Assembly: GCA_903813345.2 (NCBI GenBank)
Contig: CAIIXF020000009.1
Span: 36,387,759-36,451,758 of the forward strand
Source of the DNA: Owenia fusiformis
Lineage: Eukaryota; Annelida; Polychaeta; Sabellida; Oweniidae
Length of the DNA stretch: 64,000 bases
Direction: 5' to 3'
The notes under the pieces: model-generated
The model's input: only the letters and a program-made list of their open reading frames with translations
What the model was told of the DNA's origin: nothing
Databases searched by the model: none
Program-made: the position numbers and the translations under genes
In this document: one piece after another, positions 48,323 through 60,576 of the stretch
How positions within the stretch are numbered: position 1 is the stretch's first letter
How the letters are laid out: every line of letters starts with the position of its first letter

Positions 48323-49031
48323 TAACCCCCCCTATCACACCAAACTAGTTCTTACCCGTTCTTGTCAGTCCTACGAAAACGTCGTAAAACGGGCTCGATC
48401 TGGCTGTGGTCGGGAAATATGTCTGAAATAATTAGCTTCTTCGTTCTTAAACAGTCTTCAATACGTCCATCTCGTTCGCAGTTCGTTCAGGTCGCACCAC
48501 GTCGGTGTGCAACGTAGTAGAACGCGTCCCTTAGTGTAGAAGGTCAACATGACCTGATTAGAGAACGGTATGGTCGCCATCGAATTTTGAATCGATTCAA
48601 AGTTCTAAAATCACATTCCCGTCTGAGAACGATCATAAAGTTCGTAAATAGACCTTAGAAAGTTGCAGCTACGTTCATTCCGTTCGCACACAGTTTAAAA
48701 CCAGTTTTGAAGAACGCAGTGGCAACTTGTTTGGTGTGATAGCTATATTTTTGCTAACTCGTTCATAAGCAGTGTTAAATACGTTCTTAATCAGTTTAAA
48801 CCCGTTTGCAATTAGTTCTACCTCGTTCTCAACACGTCCTCGGACAGTTTAACTCGTTGTTAAAACGTCCCTAGAAGGATTGAAGTACGACGGTTCCGTT
48901 CGTAGTACGTCCAGCTCGTCGTTAGTACGTTGTCACTCGTTCTAATTGTAGTAGGTCCAGTCCGTTCGTACACAGTTGAAGCCCATTTTCGAGAACGTAG
49001 TGAGAACTAGTTTGGTGTGATAGTAGGGTTA
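48323..49031. mobile_element. CpG-rich TIR element with degenerate internal repeats
   Basis: The left end TAACCCCCCCTATCACACCA and AACTAGTTCT is matched inversely by AGAACTAGTT and TGGTGTGATAGTAGGGTTA. A third copy of the end (TGTTTGGTGTGATAG) lies inside near 48728-48743, so two units may be fused. The interior is packed with ACGTT, GTTCGT, CGTCC and AGTACG words far above the AT-rich surroundings. No frame resembles a transposase. Confidence 0.75.
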
Positions 49032-50321
49032 GCGAGAGAATACTTTGGAAGGATAAAGACAAAAGGGGCGCGGTAAACGCGATGGTAATATGACTACAAG
49101 AAGTTATTAGGCATACCCCATTGTTGACTGGATTGTACACCGCCATCTATACAAATTGTATTTAATATTTTTATTTCTAGTACCCGGATTTTCTCCTCTT
49201 CAGAATTTGGTTGTGGAAATCAACTTGACCATGATCATGATCATGTTCTTTTATCACAGACCTTTTTATTACAGAACTTCAGTAACCGTTTACACACCCG
49301 GGTGACTTCTAAGAATTCTCTCCAGTTATTACGTTATGGAGAAACCACCAACGCAACCGGAACAACCCAGAGTTTGGGTCCCTAGTTGTAAGAAGCGATT
49401 CTCACAGCTAGCGCCTAAACGCCGCTAAAAGGAGGGATTCTGCACAACAGAATAACGTACTAGTTAACAGAAAGGCATTTTTCTTTTGCTTTGTATGGGT
49501 ATGGAACAAGTTTTAAGAAAAACGGTGCAGTATGACACTCAAAATCTTGATTTTCAAATATCTGGTGGGTCTAACATTCAAATTAAAATGCGTACCCTTT
49601 GCATTCGTTCAACTTCACTTCTTAAAAGCTAAGAGAGATTCGTTTATAACTTTGTAGACTCTGCGCTAAGGGTAATGCATAAGACGTCGCAGACAAAATT
49701 GTAGGATTCCTTAAAATTTACCCAAACATGCCTAATATTTTATAAGGTCTAGCTTTACATTTAAAGAAACATCCATGAACATATGAAATCAGTCCTTCAA
49801 ACAGTACGCCTGGGAACGTGTATACAAGATAATTCGGGACACCCGCCTGTCCACCCACCCCTCTCTCGGCAAACTGATCGCAAATAGCACCCAAGGGTGA
49901 GATACTAAAAATTTAATTTTTGTCATCAGACTAACGGTGCCCATCAGTAGGCTATTCACAATGGTTATTCCCATCACGAAAACAGTTAAAAGCATTCATT
50001 AAATACTAGATATAGTATTGCTGATCAATCACCGAAATCTCACATGAGTATAAAATGTACACCATATCTGTCAATTGTGATTTATGAAGCCAGTAAGATT
50101 TAGAAACAGAATTTAAGGTAAAATGAGTCGCTCATGAAAGTTACTTTTCATAATTAAAAATGTTTGTATTACTTATTTCTTATTATTTCACAATGTTTTG
50201 GCTCAAACTGTTAAAAATGTGTGCCCTCTTGTGGAAAAAACAGAAATTCAATAGTCAAAACCACGCACTCACTAGACTTAACGAATGGTTACATTGCGTT
50301 CTGGTTGAACAAATGTGCCAA
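49032..50321. other. Intergenic stretch, no gene recognised
   Basis: Contains one copy (49599-49676) of a dispersed repeat with CCCTTTGCATTCGTT, GTTTATAACTT and GACTCTGCGC, shared with 59179-59252. No convincing exon seen. Confidence 0.4.
49599..49676 (+). repeat. Dispersed repeat shared with 59179-59252
   Basis: CCCTTTGCATTCGTT, AGAGAG, GTTTATAACTT and GACTCTGCGC followed by AGGGTAA occur in the same order at both places with a small indel. Confidence 0.6.
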
Positions 50322-52477
50322 TAGGGATGTTAAGTAACATGTTTTTAAGAGCTTGTACGTGAACGTGTAGAAGTATGGTCCTCTAGGGATTGGTTCTCAC
50401 CTTCTTTTCCCGACGGAGTATAAAGGTATAAGGGACTCTCGAGACTTTACGGTCAAGCCAAGTAACTTAGTCAACATTCGATATTCGTATGTCCATCAAT
50501 ATTAACTAAGAATGGTGCCACAATTGAAGTAAACCTCTGTTTAATTATTTTCAATAAACCTATCAGCAAACGTGTAAATGATAAATTTGATGTTCTGTTT
50601 CATATTGGTGAAGCAGTCTTTGGGATATGGTCTAAATTTCTGAATTTCCACTATGTCCCTGTATACCCCTACTTAAAAACATGTATGTTATTTGTCATTT
50701 TCCATTATGAATCAACCATAAATGTATTTTTTCTTGTTGACATACAGAATGAACTTTTTGTTTTCAAATATTGAAAGATGGTACTGCATTTATTTTTTCA
50801 TGATATGGAGGAAACAAATGCGTGTCAATTTACACTGTAATATCCCACACACTTATATTTCAAGGGTAGTTTTGAAGAATAATCAAGAAAATCCATGTTT
50901 TCAAATGAATTCGTCCTTGTCAAAGAACGTAAATGAGAACATGCGGTTTAAAAAACTAACAACATGTTATAAGTTCTTACAATTCTTGTTTAAAACAAAC
51001 ATTTCGAAAGTTGTGATTTCGAATGTAATATCCAACTCAATGAAATTTGTTGATATTTGTGAATTTTTTCTTTCGGAATGCACATTGCTGGATCACAGAA
51101 CCTTGCCTTGTTCGAGATGCACAAAAAGGGTATTGTTAATACTTGACGTCGTTCGGATATTCGGATGTGATTGACGTTTCCGTTAATCTCCAACCACTGT
51201 AACTTCCAACTTAATTTTTGAAAGCCAAATATGATAGTCATGAATCGATATTTAAGTCACACGTGGATGCATACATCATGTGTCTACATTAACTGTCGAA
51301 TACATGCCGACTTTCATTTATTTAAATATACACAGTTAACTCAAATCATCAATTCTCGAAACGGTTTATCATATAACCTGACCTGAGTTTAATGTTTCAT
51401 TTTAATTTATAATTATGGTATCGGATTTGAGTATGATTTTAGTCGAGGCTTAAACAAAGCAATAAAACTGCGTGAAACCTTTTGTGAAAATTCGAACGAT
51501 TTTTCAAGAATCCTCCTTCAAAGTGTTACCACAGTGCTCCCCGGGAGTGGAAATTTCGTCTTGTGTAATCAAAATAATAGCGGGTGGTTTGAATTTTTGT
51601 TTGAGTTTAGAGCTCAGCATCTATAAATTTAAAAATGTGTCGCCTCATTGAGAGGTACATGCAGATTTTGGCGATCTATCTTTATAAAAGGCTAAATTCT
51701 GTGCAAAAACAGGAGCTGACACGCTTACATTTGGAATTGAAATTTCCTACATAATTGTCGACTCATGTTTAAAAGTCATGAAAACAAGGTTAAACACAAA
51801 ATAATAACCTAGTTACTGTTTATTTAGCATGGGATCACTGAGGGAAATATTATTAATGACTCAAATCGTTAACAGTTAAAGTTGTATTCCAAGAAACTTA
51901 TCAATTTAGAAATGCAAAATGTTCAATTTTGTTTTTCAATCGTAAAAATGGCACCTGTAGAGAACAACGTTTTACAAAATTATTTAAAACGGAGATATTA
52001 ACTGATGTAACATTCGTTGGCATGTGTCAGGGAGTAAATACGAAGAATATGCATTTGATTATATATCTCTTTCCCAAAGGAGTTTGTTAAGGAGCGGTAT
52101 ATCTTAACGTACTTTTATCATCCCGAACTCAAATATTTCGAATCCCTATTTCGACAACGCTTTGTTGAGAATGGATTCAAGATGTACTCAAAATTAATAC
52201 GTTAAAAGATGTATTATCATCTTAATAACCACCTCACAAATTATTTTGGAAATCAAAGATGTACGATTTTTGAGATTTTTATTTTCGAATGTTGACTTAG
52301 TTACTTGGCTTGACTGTTTAACGAGATTTCAAAGCCATATGGAAAAGGGACCATTAGTTGGAATTGGGTCCCTGGAAAAAAACACTTGAGAGGGGAATAG
52401 TAATATTACACATTGACGTACTCGTTCTCTTAAAAACGTGTAACTTTACCTTACTAATGCCATCCCTTATTAACGTA
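50322..52477. mobile_element. 2.1-kb element with long imperfect inverted termini
   Basis: The left segment (about 50322-50500) with AATAGGGATG, CATGTTTTTAAGAGC and CAAGCCAAGTAACTTAGTCA is matched inversely by the right segment (about 52290-52477), which has TGACTTAGTTACTTGGCTTG, CTCTTAAAAACGTG and CATCCCTTATT. The match has many substitutions and indels, so this is an old copy. No transposase was found inside; exact ends uncertain. Confidence 0.6.
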
Positions 52478-52710
52478 AATTATTGTCACGAATGAACATA
52501 AGTACACATTAATGTACATCAGTCTAGTTTATTGGCCAAAGCGATACATGATGCTCCGTAAGTCAATAGGCATATTGTTAACTTGGACAATTATACTTGT
52601 TCAAGACATAATGCAACTCCTACAAATTATGATGGTGAATGTTGCTATTTAAACGGCACGGAATGGCACAGGAGGAAATCTACTCCACCCACCTCTTAAA
52701 CTTCCTTTAC

Positions 52711-52788
52711 TATAAAATGATCACATCGACACAGAGAGTCGCATTTGAAGGAGTGGAGACATAGATACTTTAACACTGGTAAAATAAG
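52711..52788 (+). promoter_or_regulatory. TATA promoter and noncoding exon 1 of the peptide gene
   Basis: TATAAAA at 52711-52717 is followed about 30 bp later by a plausible start near 52741. The stretch ends in AATAAG then GTAAGA (donor at 52789). There is no long open frame, so it would be a 5' UTR exon joined to the acceptor before 54457, a layout common among neuropeptide genes. Confidence 0.55.
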
Positions 52789-53036
52789 GTAAGATTGTTG
52801 GAGTAATTTTAATCTAAGTGCTTTGTGTACGTTTTTCAGCATCATTTCAATACTTTAATTTAAAGGGAGAATCAGATCTAGCGAGCAAGCGAAACAAAAA
52901 AATGTTTCAATTTTAGAATATTTTTAAATAAAGCTTATGTCATTCCTTGTCAAGTCGATTTTCCAAAAATCGCAAACGTGCATTTTTATTTTAGGAAAAC
53001 ATAAGAACTTTACAATAATGTATTCTTCTATTTTTG

Positions 53037-53112
53037 TGGTTACCATTTTTATTATTTGGGAGAATTTAAACACTTTTTACCATTTTTGCACTTCGAATCC
53101 TTATAACTTCAC
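53037..53112 (+). repeat. Dispersed repeat pair, copy 2
   Basis: Same orientation and about 75 bp of close match to 40523-40599, including GGGAGAATTTAAACA and CATTTTTGCACTT. It lies in intron 1 of the predicted peptide gene. Confidence 0.7.
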
Positions 53113-54460
53113 CAATTTATTATGGCGGTTCAAAATGAATAGATTATAAGGCCAATTGTACATGTTTCTTGTAATTTTGTCATCCCCTATAGATCTGATT
53201 CTGCCTTACTATTTTGAAAAAATGCATGGTGTTGAAAAGAGTGTACTTGGCACACCAAGCATATATCGCATATCATATCGCGAATTTTTATTATTTCATA
53301 TTATAATGCAACACAAAATGGGAAATGCATTTGTATTTGAGAGGCTGGTTTTCTACTAACCTATATTATCGATTGGACACTGGGATTGTGTTACATGTAC
53401 GGATTGCATCACTGGCCTCAGTCCAAATTGTCTGGAATTCAACCTATAATGAAATATGTTCGATATTAAACGTTGGAATTTGCATAACGCACATGGCATT
53501 TTCACGATGATAGATATATTTCATTTCCGATGTTCTATCAAAATAAATACAGCCCAACGGGTAATCATTATCACTAGGTTAATTTTTGAAATACTGCTTT
53601 TTCTTGAAAACAGCATTAAAGATGGATTTTTGACAAAAAACAGTTCGGGACTAATATAAACAAAGAATTAACAACTGGTCATCATGATATTTTCTAGCTT
53701 GTTTGGGACTGGGTTCTCTTAGCGCGGTGTTTCGATCACATTCCTTACTTAAACGATAAAATACGTTTTACTTCCTGTACGATTTGTCAAAAAATTGTAT
53801 CCTCCAATACCATTGTCGAATTAAAATGCATCGTATGTTAATGCGTTTTTTCCAAAAGCGCGCCAGAACGGCCCTTAACTTGTATTTGGCGATGCGAGTA
53901 ACCTTTATATTTCCATTCCAAAGGCATGCGTTCCTTTATTTTCAAATATTCTCCATAGTTAAACTATATATCAAAATACATATTCTAAACTTAAAACAGT
54001 TATAGTTGGATTGAAACATGTTTTTTATTGAAGTTCTTTACGAGTTGAACGTACTGTGGAAAATATACTGCTCTTCATCTAAAAACCTCCATTTCCCTTA
54101 AACTATTCCTCAATTCCTATAGTTTCGAAATTGATGAATATTTTCATGAATTTTTCGGACTTTTTCGTAAACCATCATGTAAATATTTTTAAGAAAAATT
54201 GGGAGATATTGCAGTGGAGAAAGTGATTTTTCAACTAGTTTTCTTGAGATTTTGCAGATAGTAATTCAAACATAGACGTAGTTTCCAAACTTATGGCGGG
54301 TAGTGTACATCTTTTCTATAGCCTATAAGCATATTTTAGGGGAATACTAAGAACAACAAAAAACAAAAATAGAATTCCATGAAATATCTCGAACATGTTT
54401 ACCCGTAAGCCACTCGTATAATATCGGCTATAATAATGTATTTTCGTCATTTTCAGAAAG

Positions 54461-56460
54461 ATGTTACAAGATATAAGAACGTATACTGCTATTTTACTGG
54501 GCATATTATGTCCATGTTTGATGAGCAATGCTGAAACAGATAGCAGACGTGGTAGAAGTTTGCTGAATGCAGGTACTTGATTGTTGTCAGTTTACCACAA
54601 AGTCACAAGAAATTCCATATTTTATTGGGGTATGTGCTCACTGGCGGATCCAGAAGCTAACGGGGGGGGGGGGGCACACTACAAGCCCGGGAAAATATTT
54701 TGGATCATAAATTGAGCCCAAATTTTGAAATTGAACGCCCATTTTTGGATTATTTGGCCTAAAAAAGGACCAAAAAGGCCAAGTTATGCCCAAAAAGGCC
54801 CATTTTGGGGGGCCTACGAAATTTTTGTTTTGGGCCCTAAATTTTTTTTCTGGGCCCACCCTAGGGCCGCCAGTGTTGCTTTTGCGTGTATGTCTTGCAC
54901 TGGATATTTCATTATTATCCAGACATTATGAACCAGACATTGTCAAATATGCAGAACATGGGCAAGAGAAAGCTCATAACGTGATGCGCGCGTAGAGAGA
55001 GTCCTAGCATATAACTTTTTTTGTTTCTTCAGACTTATTTTGTTTTTCAAGTGTAGTTGTCTTGTTAAAGCAACAGTTAACTGCCCTCTAAACAAGAACC
55101 TCTACACGCCAATTGTCAATTTAGTGCTCATCTAATGCTAGAGGGACACTTGTACGCGAACGTAATAATATAGGTATATGAGTTTCACGTTGAGCGTGAA
55201 TCTTAATGTCTCTATTGTTTTTTACAAAGTTCTCACATCACGTTTGATTAGGTTTTTCGTTAAAATATGTAATATTCAAAATATTAAAGGGACAGTCACA
55301 TTTGGTACGGCGACCGTGCGATCCATCATTTTTGCGATAAACATTTCTACAGTCACCTTAAAATTTCTTTGGTTAGATAATTTAGCAGTCACATTTGCTA
55401 CGTTAATTTGATTTTGAGAAAACTTCAAAACTATAGTTGCCACACTGCTAATAAATTATGACGCACGGAGGGCGTAGGGTCGCCCTTCGGCGGCGTAGTT
55501 TTTCTTGACAAAAAACAAGGTAGACGTAAGGCAGCCGCAGGGGGCCTTGCGGCGATCCTGTGCTTCGCAAAGGTCAATTGTAAAGCCTCGGTCACATTTG
55601 CTTTACGACGGGCGTACGGGGCCGTAGCTTTACAAAATTGATGTAGAAAATCTATATCGTAGACCTACTGCTTATCCCTAATATTTATGCTGCATATTTC
55701 TCTCGATTTCGGGAAGCTATGGCCGCCGAATGATTGCTGTTGATAAATGTGACTAGGGCATAACCCATTAACCCTACGGCAGACGCAAGTCGACCGTGCG
55801 GCGTGCAACCGACGTGCGGTCACACTGGAACCTTTCTGCGGTCTGGCGTACGACCTGTTAATTTCTACGGTGACCGCGAAAATGATAAAATATATCCATA
55901 GCTAGATGGAATGTGACCGAAGTATTACTCTCTTGTTTTGTGCTTTGTAAAAAATATTTGAATTTTATTTTCATTTTTGAAAGTCTAAATGATAAAGAAA
56001 GATCCTCTGCGCTAGGTCCTGCGCTTTTCTTTCATTTTTAACTAAACTAAATGATGGTGTATTTTCAGATTTGAATGGCGTGCAAAGAATTACGTGCCTG
56101 ATCGATCCAAACATAAAAGGATGTTTTAAAAGAAATTCGAATGACATATTACAACAAATCAACGATTTACTAGACCGCCAAGACTCCTTCCAAGATGATT
56201 TAAATGGATTGGAAAATAGCAAAACAGACTCAAACGATTTAGGGATTGCTGATGCACTTAAAAATGACGACCAAGAATTCAGCCAATCAAGTGTTGACAA
56301 TGCCTTCATCTCTATTTCGAAGTATCTGCTAAATAACGCTATGAACAAAAGGGATAATATGGCATTCAAACCATATAAAATATGTCGCTCCTCCTGGACA
56401 CGGTCGCAGTGCCATGCCTACCTACATATAATGCTCCATAGGCGACCAACGATGGTTTAA
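54461..56460 (+). CDS. Predicted secreted peptide precursor
   Basis: Two coding exons (54461-54572 and 56069-56460) join in phase to 167 residues. Residues 1-24 form a signal peptide (TAILLGILCPCLMSNA at its end). A dibasic RR at 29-30 and KR at 58-59 look like prohormone-convertase sites. Between them lies ITCLIDPNIKGCF with Cys47 and Cys56. Residues 60-135 are acidic, Asp/Asn/Gln-rich and probably spacer or helical. The C-terminus has a second pair, Cys143 and Cys152, in ICRSSWTRSQCH, then RR at 162-163. Both pairs have the spacing C-x8-C. Exon 2 starts after TTTTCAG and the gene has a likely TATA-driven noncoding exon upstream. The C-x8-C-F-K-R arrangement loosely recalls cyclic neuropeptides such as allatostatin C, but I do not assign a family; a four-cysteine secreted protein is equally possible. 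Confidence 0.68.
54639..54873 (+). mobile_element. Family-3 dispersed repeat, second copy
   Basis: Starts CACTGGCGGATCCAGAAGC and ends GGGCCGCCAGTG, so CACTGGCGG/CCGCCAGTG form short inverted ends. The interior has the same GGCCC, GGCCT and AAATTTTGAAA words as 23126-23394. It lies in intron 2 of the predicted peptide gene. Confidence 0.75.
55291..55921. mobile_element. CpG-rich element with repeated GTCACATTTG ends
   Basis: GACAGTCACATTTGGTACGG at the left and ATGTGACCG at the right are inversely related. Additional end-like words lie inside (GGTCACATTTGCTTTACG near 55590, AAATGTGACTAGG near 55745). The interior is rich in CGTACG, CGGCG, GACGTGCGG and ACGGCAGACG words, strongly GC-richer than its surroundings. 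No transposase frame. It is inserted in the intron before the last exon of the peptide gene. Confidence 0.65.
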
Positions 56461-56686
56461 CTTCACAATCCAGAGAACTGTCCAATTGAACCAATTCTTT
56501 GATGTGCAATGTATGGCACGATTAAGATGCAATTCAAGGAATTTCAAATTTTGGTTTCACTTCTAGCCACACATATTTTGATTTTGGTTATGAAATAGTC
56601 TCATTTTATTATAAAAAGATTTTCGGCATTTTTTGATCATTTGAGGGTAGGTTTATAGGCTAACGTTTAAGCGATTGTACAAATAT
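56461..56686 (+). other. Probable 3' UTR of the peptide gene
   Basis: AT-rich noncoding sequence after the stop codon. No canonical AATAAA is obvious before the family-1 repeat starts; TTATTATAAAAAGA near 56607 may contribute. Confidence 0.35.
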
Positions 56687-56812
56687 TGTCACAACCACGA
56701 GTGGTGACATATTGTTTTGTGGATGGTGTTCGGTAGGCGGCGTTCGGCGGTGGGCGATCTGCGTATGTAATAAATGGTGGTGACATTTTTGCATGTTAAT
56801 GCCTTGTTTATA
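56687..56812 (+). mobile_element. Short copy of the GTGGTGACA repeat family
   Basis: Starts TGTCACAACCACGAGTGGTG then ACATATTGTT, has GGCGGCGTTCGGCGGTGGGC, and ends GGTGGTGACATTTTTGCATG then TTAATGCCTTGTTT. It is head and tail with nearly no interior, as at 10945-11080. Confidence 0.75.
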
Positions 56813-58510
56813 TTTACTTCTACTGTTAAAAAGATATCTCTGGGAATACAATATAAGCGATCATCTTAGACTTCAAGTTCTAGTATTAAATATCTATATA
56901 CGTAGTGAAGTTACATGTATTCAACCTGAAAGGGTGTTCATTGCCTAAATTGATGAAATTAAGATGGTATTCAAAGACTCGTATTAAACGTTTCTAAGTA
57001 CTTCCCATTTGCTAAACTATTCCTTTCTACGATATGATAAATACGGTAGCGACCCTACGTCTAGCTACAAGTTCTACTCTTCCCAGCTCACCCCTATGTA
57101 AAGAGCTGTGTAGTCAAGTAGAGGGGGGGGGGGGTCACATGGGCTTGTAGCTAGACTAATAGGCTTTATACCAAGTTGCTACTACAGCACAATCCGGGTG
57201 CACATCTACACGATTTCAAGCTTTGGTATTTTTGAGAGAAAAATATTTTTTAAAGGAAAATTCAACTTTTTTTCAAATATTTAATGTTCCGGCAATTTCC
57301 AAACAAAAGTTGAATTTTTTTAAACATAAAATATTCCACTTTAGAGTGTAAAACACAATATTTTTTATCACCATTGCAAAGATTAAACAAAGAAAGCACA
57401 ATTTCAATAATAGAATATAAAACAATGGAGTCCCAGGTAAGATTTCATAATCCCCGGGGATTCTATTGACAATTTCGAGAAGATTAATTATTTTCGTGAT
57501 TTTACTACAATCACGAAAAGCGCGAAACTAAATTGTACGGGAAAAGTACCGGAAGTACAGTATTTTTCTTTGAACCGTTATGGATGGATAAGTTCATTTC
57601 TCGCTTATTTATGAACCAATTTTCTTAATTTTTTCGGCAAAAAACACTCGAGGATGAATGCTTTGCTTATTAAAAGACATGTGTGACCTCTAAAAGTTAT
57701 TTTTGAAAAAAAAATTCACATATCAGATTTTGGTAACAATAAAGTAAGACTACGACATAAGCCAACGTGATTTTAAACATTATATGGGGGGGGGCTTTAA
57801 ATTGTTAACATACATAATACCTGTGAAAAAAAGAAATATATTAATTTTCTGTAAAGGTCATCTTGAAAAAAAATGTTTTACTTCTTCAGACTCATTTTAT
57901 GGACATTTTAGCTAAACCTTTTTTTCAAATCCGATTTTCGGCCAATCAAACATTTTGAACTAAAACCGTTAAAATCCCCACTTGAAAATTTATTTAATTT
58001 ATTATTGCAGACCTCTTTATATTATCATATCCTTGTTTCTAACACTTTCTTCTTTATAATCAGTTAATTGTAAAACCGTGTAACAGGGTATGCATTTCTG
58101 CTGTATAATATCTTTACGAGGCACTCAAAAGCTCATTCGACAACATTCAACACTGTTATAATGAGAAAATTCAATATAAATATTGGCTTATTAAATCAAA
58201 TTTGTAAAAGTATACTTGATTTGTGTCGAATAGCTTGTTTGTGACAACGCCTTGATGTAAATGTATTCTAATTGACAGGGATATAGTGTTTATCCCATTA
58301 TTGTATAGCTGTGAAGGATAACAAACTGTGATATTTCAGGCTATTGAGAGAGATCTTGTGATATTTTCCTAAAATCGTTTGTCAGACGTATATGCGTATA
58401 ATATCAACAAAATACCGTTTATCAGATACATATGCGTATAAAAATTGAATTTGAATTTCGCGCCAAGATATTTTTGAAAAGTAGGTTAGATCATTTAATC
58501 AAACGTCCGA

Positions 58511-58550
58511 TTGAAATCATGGGATAAACCTTGAAATCATGGGATAAACC
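58511..58550. repeat. Perfect 20-bp tandem duplication
   Basis: TTGAAATCATGGGATAAACC occurs twice with no gap or mismatch. Confidence 0.95.
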
Positions 58551-59178
58551 TTGTATCAGATAATTTCTCGAGGTATCGTTCTCAAAATGATTTGATATTG
58601 TATTTCTACATTGGACAATCGTAGAAGACAATTGAATTCACGAATCGTAATTGACTCATCGCGATAGCCGCGCCCCCTTTGTCTTTTTCCTTCTCTCGCA
58701 AACGGCAGATAAGAGGGGCTCTGGCATACCAGAATGTAATTGACTATGTTTTCGAGAAACGGGCTCAAGAGCAGAGACAACTGAACTGTTCTCTGGTCAA
58801 TACTGCATTAGTGAGTAATGGCTACATTAATTACCTTAAGGTTCTAATGTATCATAATCTTAGGAAAGGGCCTTCGGACACTGCTTTTATTGGTAATACC
58901 TATTTAGACAACCCACCACTATGATTAATAAGCTGACTAATTTATTATGAGGTCAGTACATGGGTGTCCGAAGGGAGTGCGTTGGGTGCGATCGCACTTA
59001 CCTCCCCCATTTGAGCCAATTTTTCGAGCTTTCCAAGGGGATTTCGAATGGTGTTGAAAAGATGGAAACTCAAAGGAAATATGTGCTATGCTGAAAGAGA
59101 TGGAGAAGCTAGCCTCCAAATTCTAGCTATGCTGATGGAGACTCTACTAATCTGCTGTTTTTAGATGAAGTTACACTT

Positions 59179-59252
59179 CCCTTTGCCCTTTGCATTCGTT
59201 AAAAGAGAGCTTTGTCTTAGTTTATAACTTGACTCTGCGCGCAGGGTAACTC
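59179..59252 (+). repeat. Dispersed repeat shared with 49599-49676
   Basis: Same succession of CCCTTTGCATTCGTT, AGAGAG, GTTTATAACTT, GACTCTGCGC and AGGGTAA words as at 49599. Confidence 0.6.
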
Positions 59253-60576
59253 TCCTTGGGAAATCCTGGGGACGCGTCATCTCATCCCGCAACTGTTTTA
59301 CCATACTGGTGGGATCTATATCAAAATGCCCGGGCTGCCTCCCGAAAGGGAAAACCACGATCAAAGGGCAAATGTTTTATGATATGCTCGATTATATCAT
59401 TATTCATCATTTGTAATTGTAGTAAAAGCATTGGAATCGATGGGAATATACACTTTCTAAAAGTGTCACCTACTCAATTCATTTTGTGCGATTTTGAAAA
59501 AAATCCAAATCATGATCAGCTACACTTAAATAGATCACGATTTGACCTTGGCCCAAATTATGATCTATTTTGGCAAGCCCAAAATCATAATTACATACTG
59601 ATTTGTTTGAATTCGTTTACGTAACAAATGCCGAGTATTGAAGATTCTGGCGTCTCACAAACTCACCAGCTTAGATATTCTGAAACATAGAATGCTTGCA
59701 CACGTTAGTGCCAAAAAGTTTGCGAAGATTCTGCCTATATCCTGTGAAACATGCAAAAGGAAAAATCTTAACAAATTTTCCACTCCAGGGCTGCGCCATT
59801 TTGTTACCGAAACTGATCAATTACGTGCTTGTCGAATTCCTCCAGCGTGTAATTAGTAAAAACGGCAAGCGATTTAGAGTATACAAAGTCTATTACCCGG
59901 TCTATTAAAGTTATTCCGTTTGGTTTAATCAGGTTTCAATCAAATCAGTCTCATGTTCATTACCAAAGTTTTATTAGATGTTATGTAGGAAATTGGAGTC
60001 TAAACCTTTTTTGCTTTTGATTATTCCAAAGTGCACAATGTACCTACATTTTCTCGCATTGAAAAGATAACATCCCCCCGGAATTGTGCTTCATACCTAC
60101 GTCTACGTGTACATCCTTGCGGGATGTTGTGTATCGGAATGGATATATCTCCGACACTTAATATTCAACTAAAAAGTCATTAACTTGTTAGTTTTAATGT
60201 TTAATCATATATCAATATCAAACGTTCGAATGCGAAATGATTTTCTCTATGTAATTAAATTACTTTTTCGCTATCATGTTATATTTCATAAAAATAGCCT
60301 ATTTAGGGCAAACGAATCCAACATTTTATACGGTTTAACAATCTAAAATCCATACATTGGATAACATAGATGCAGAATGAGAGCCATAATAGGGGCCACG
60401 TAACAAAATTGAAAGTAACACGTGTACATTTGGCCCAGCAATATATTCTTTACCATTTGTAATTGAATATCTCACAAAAGATCAGCAGTATGTTATCAAT
60501 TGGTGAAGTTATTCAGGATTAAAAGTTTTTAATTTGTCACAATTGCGTGGGATGCTCTTCAATTAATAAATGGGGA

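Larger units (their letters stand above)
56813..60576. other. Intergenic region, no gene recognised
   Basis: Mostly AT-rich. It contains a G-run flanked by a 12-bp inverted repeat TCTAGCTACAAG (57060-57071 against 57144-57155), a two-copy repeat with TATGCGTATAA (58383-58442), a perfect 20-bp tandem duplication (58511-58550) and a dispersed repeat (59179-59252). A short open frame at 58679-58924 has a mildly protein-like stretch but no recognisable family. Confidence 0.45.

Noticed and set aside
50722-51174. A 150-residue open frame
   Set aside because: Composition is that of AT-rich noncoding DNA, no family features or splice partners, and it lies inside the inverted-repeat element at 50322-52477.
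57060-57155. 12-bp inverted repeat around a G-run as a transposon
   Set aside because: The arms are too short and no target duplication is visible; kept only as a note on the intergenic region.
58679-58924. Possible exon with AYQNVIDYVFEKRAQEQRQ
   Set aside because: The stretch looks mildly protein-like and has an AG before and a GT after it, but no partner exons or recognisable family were found.
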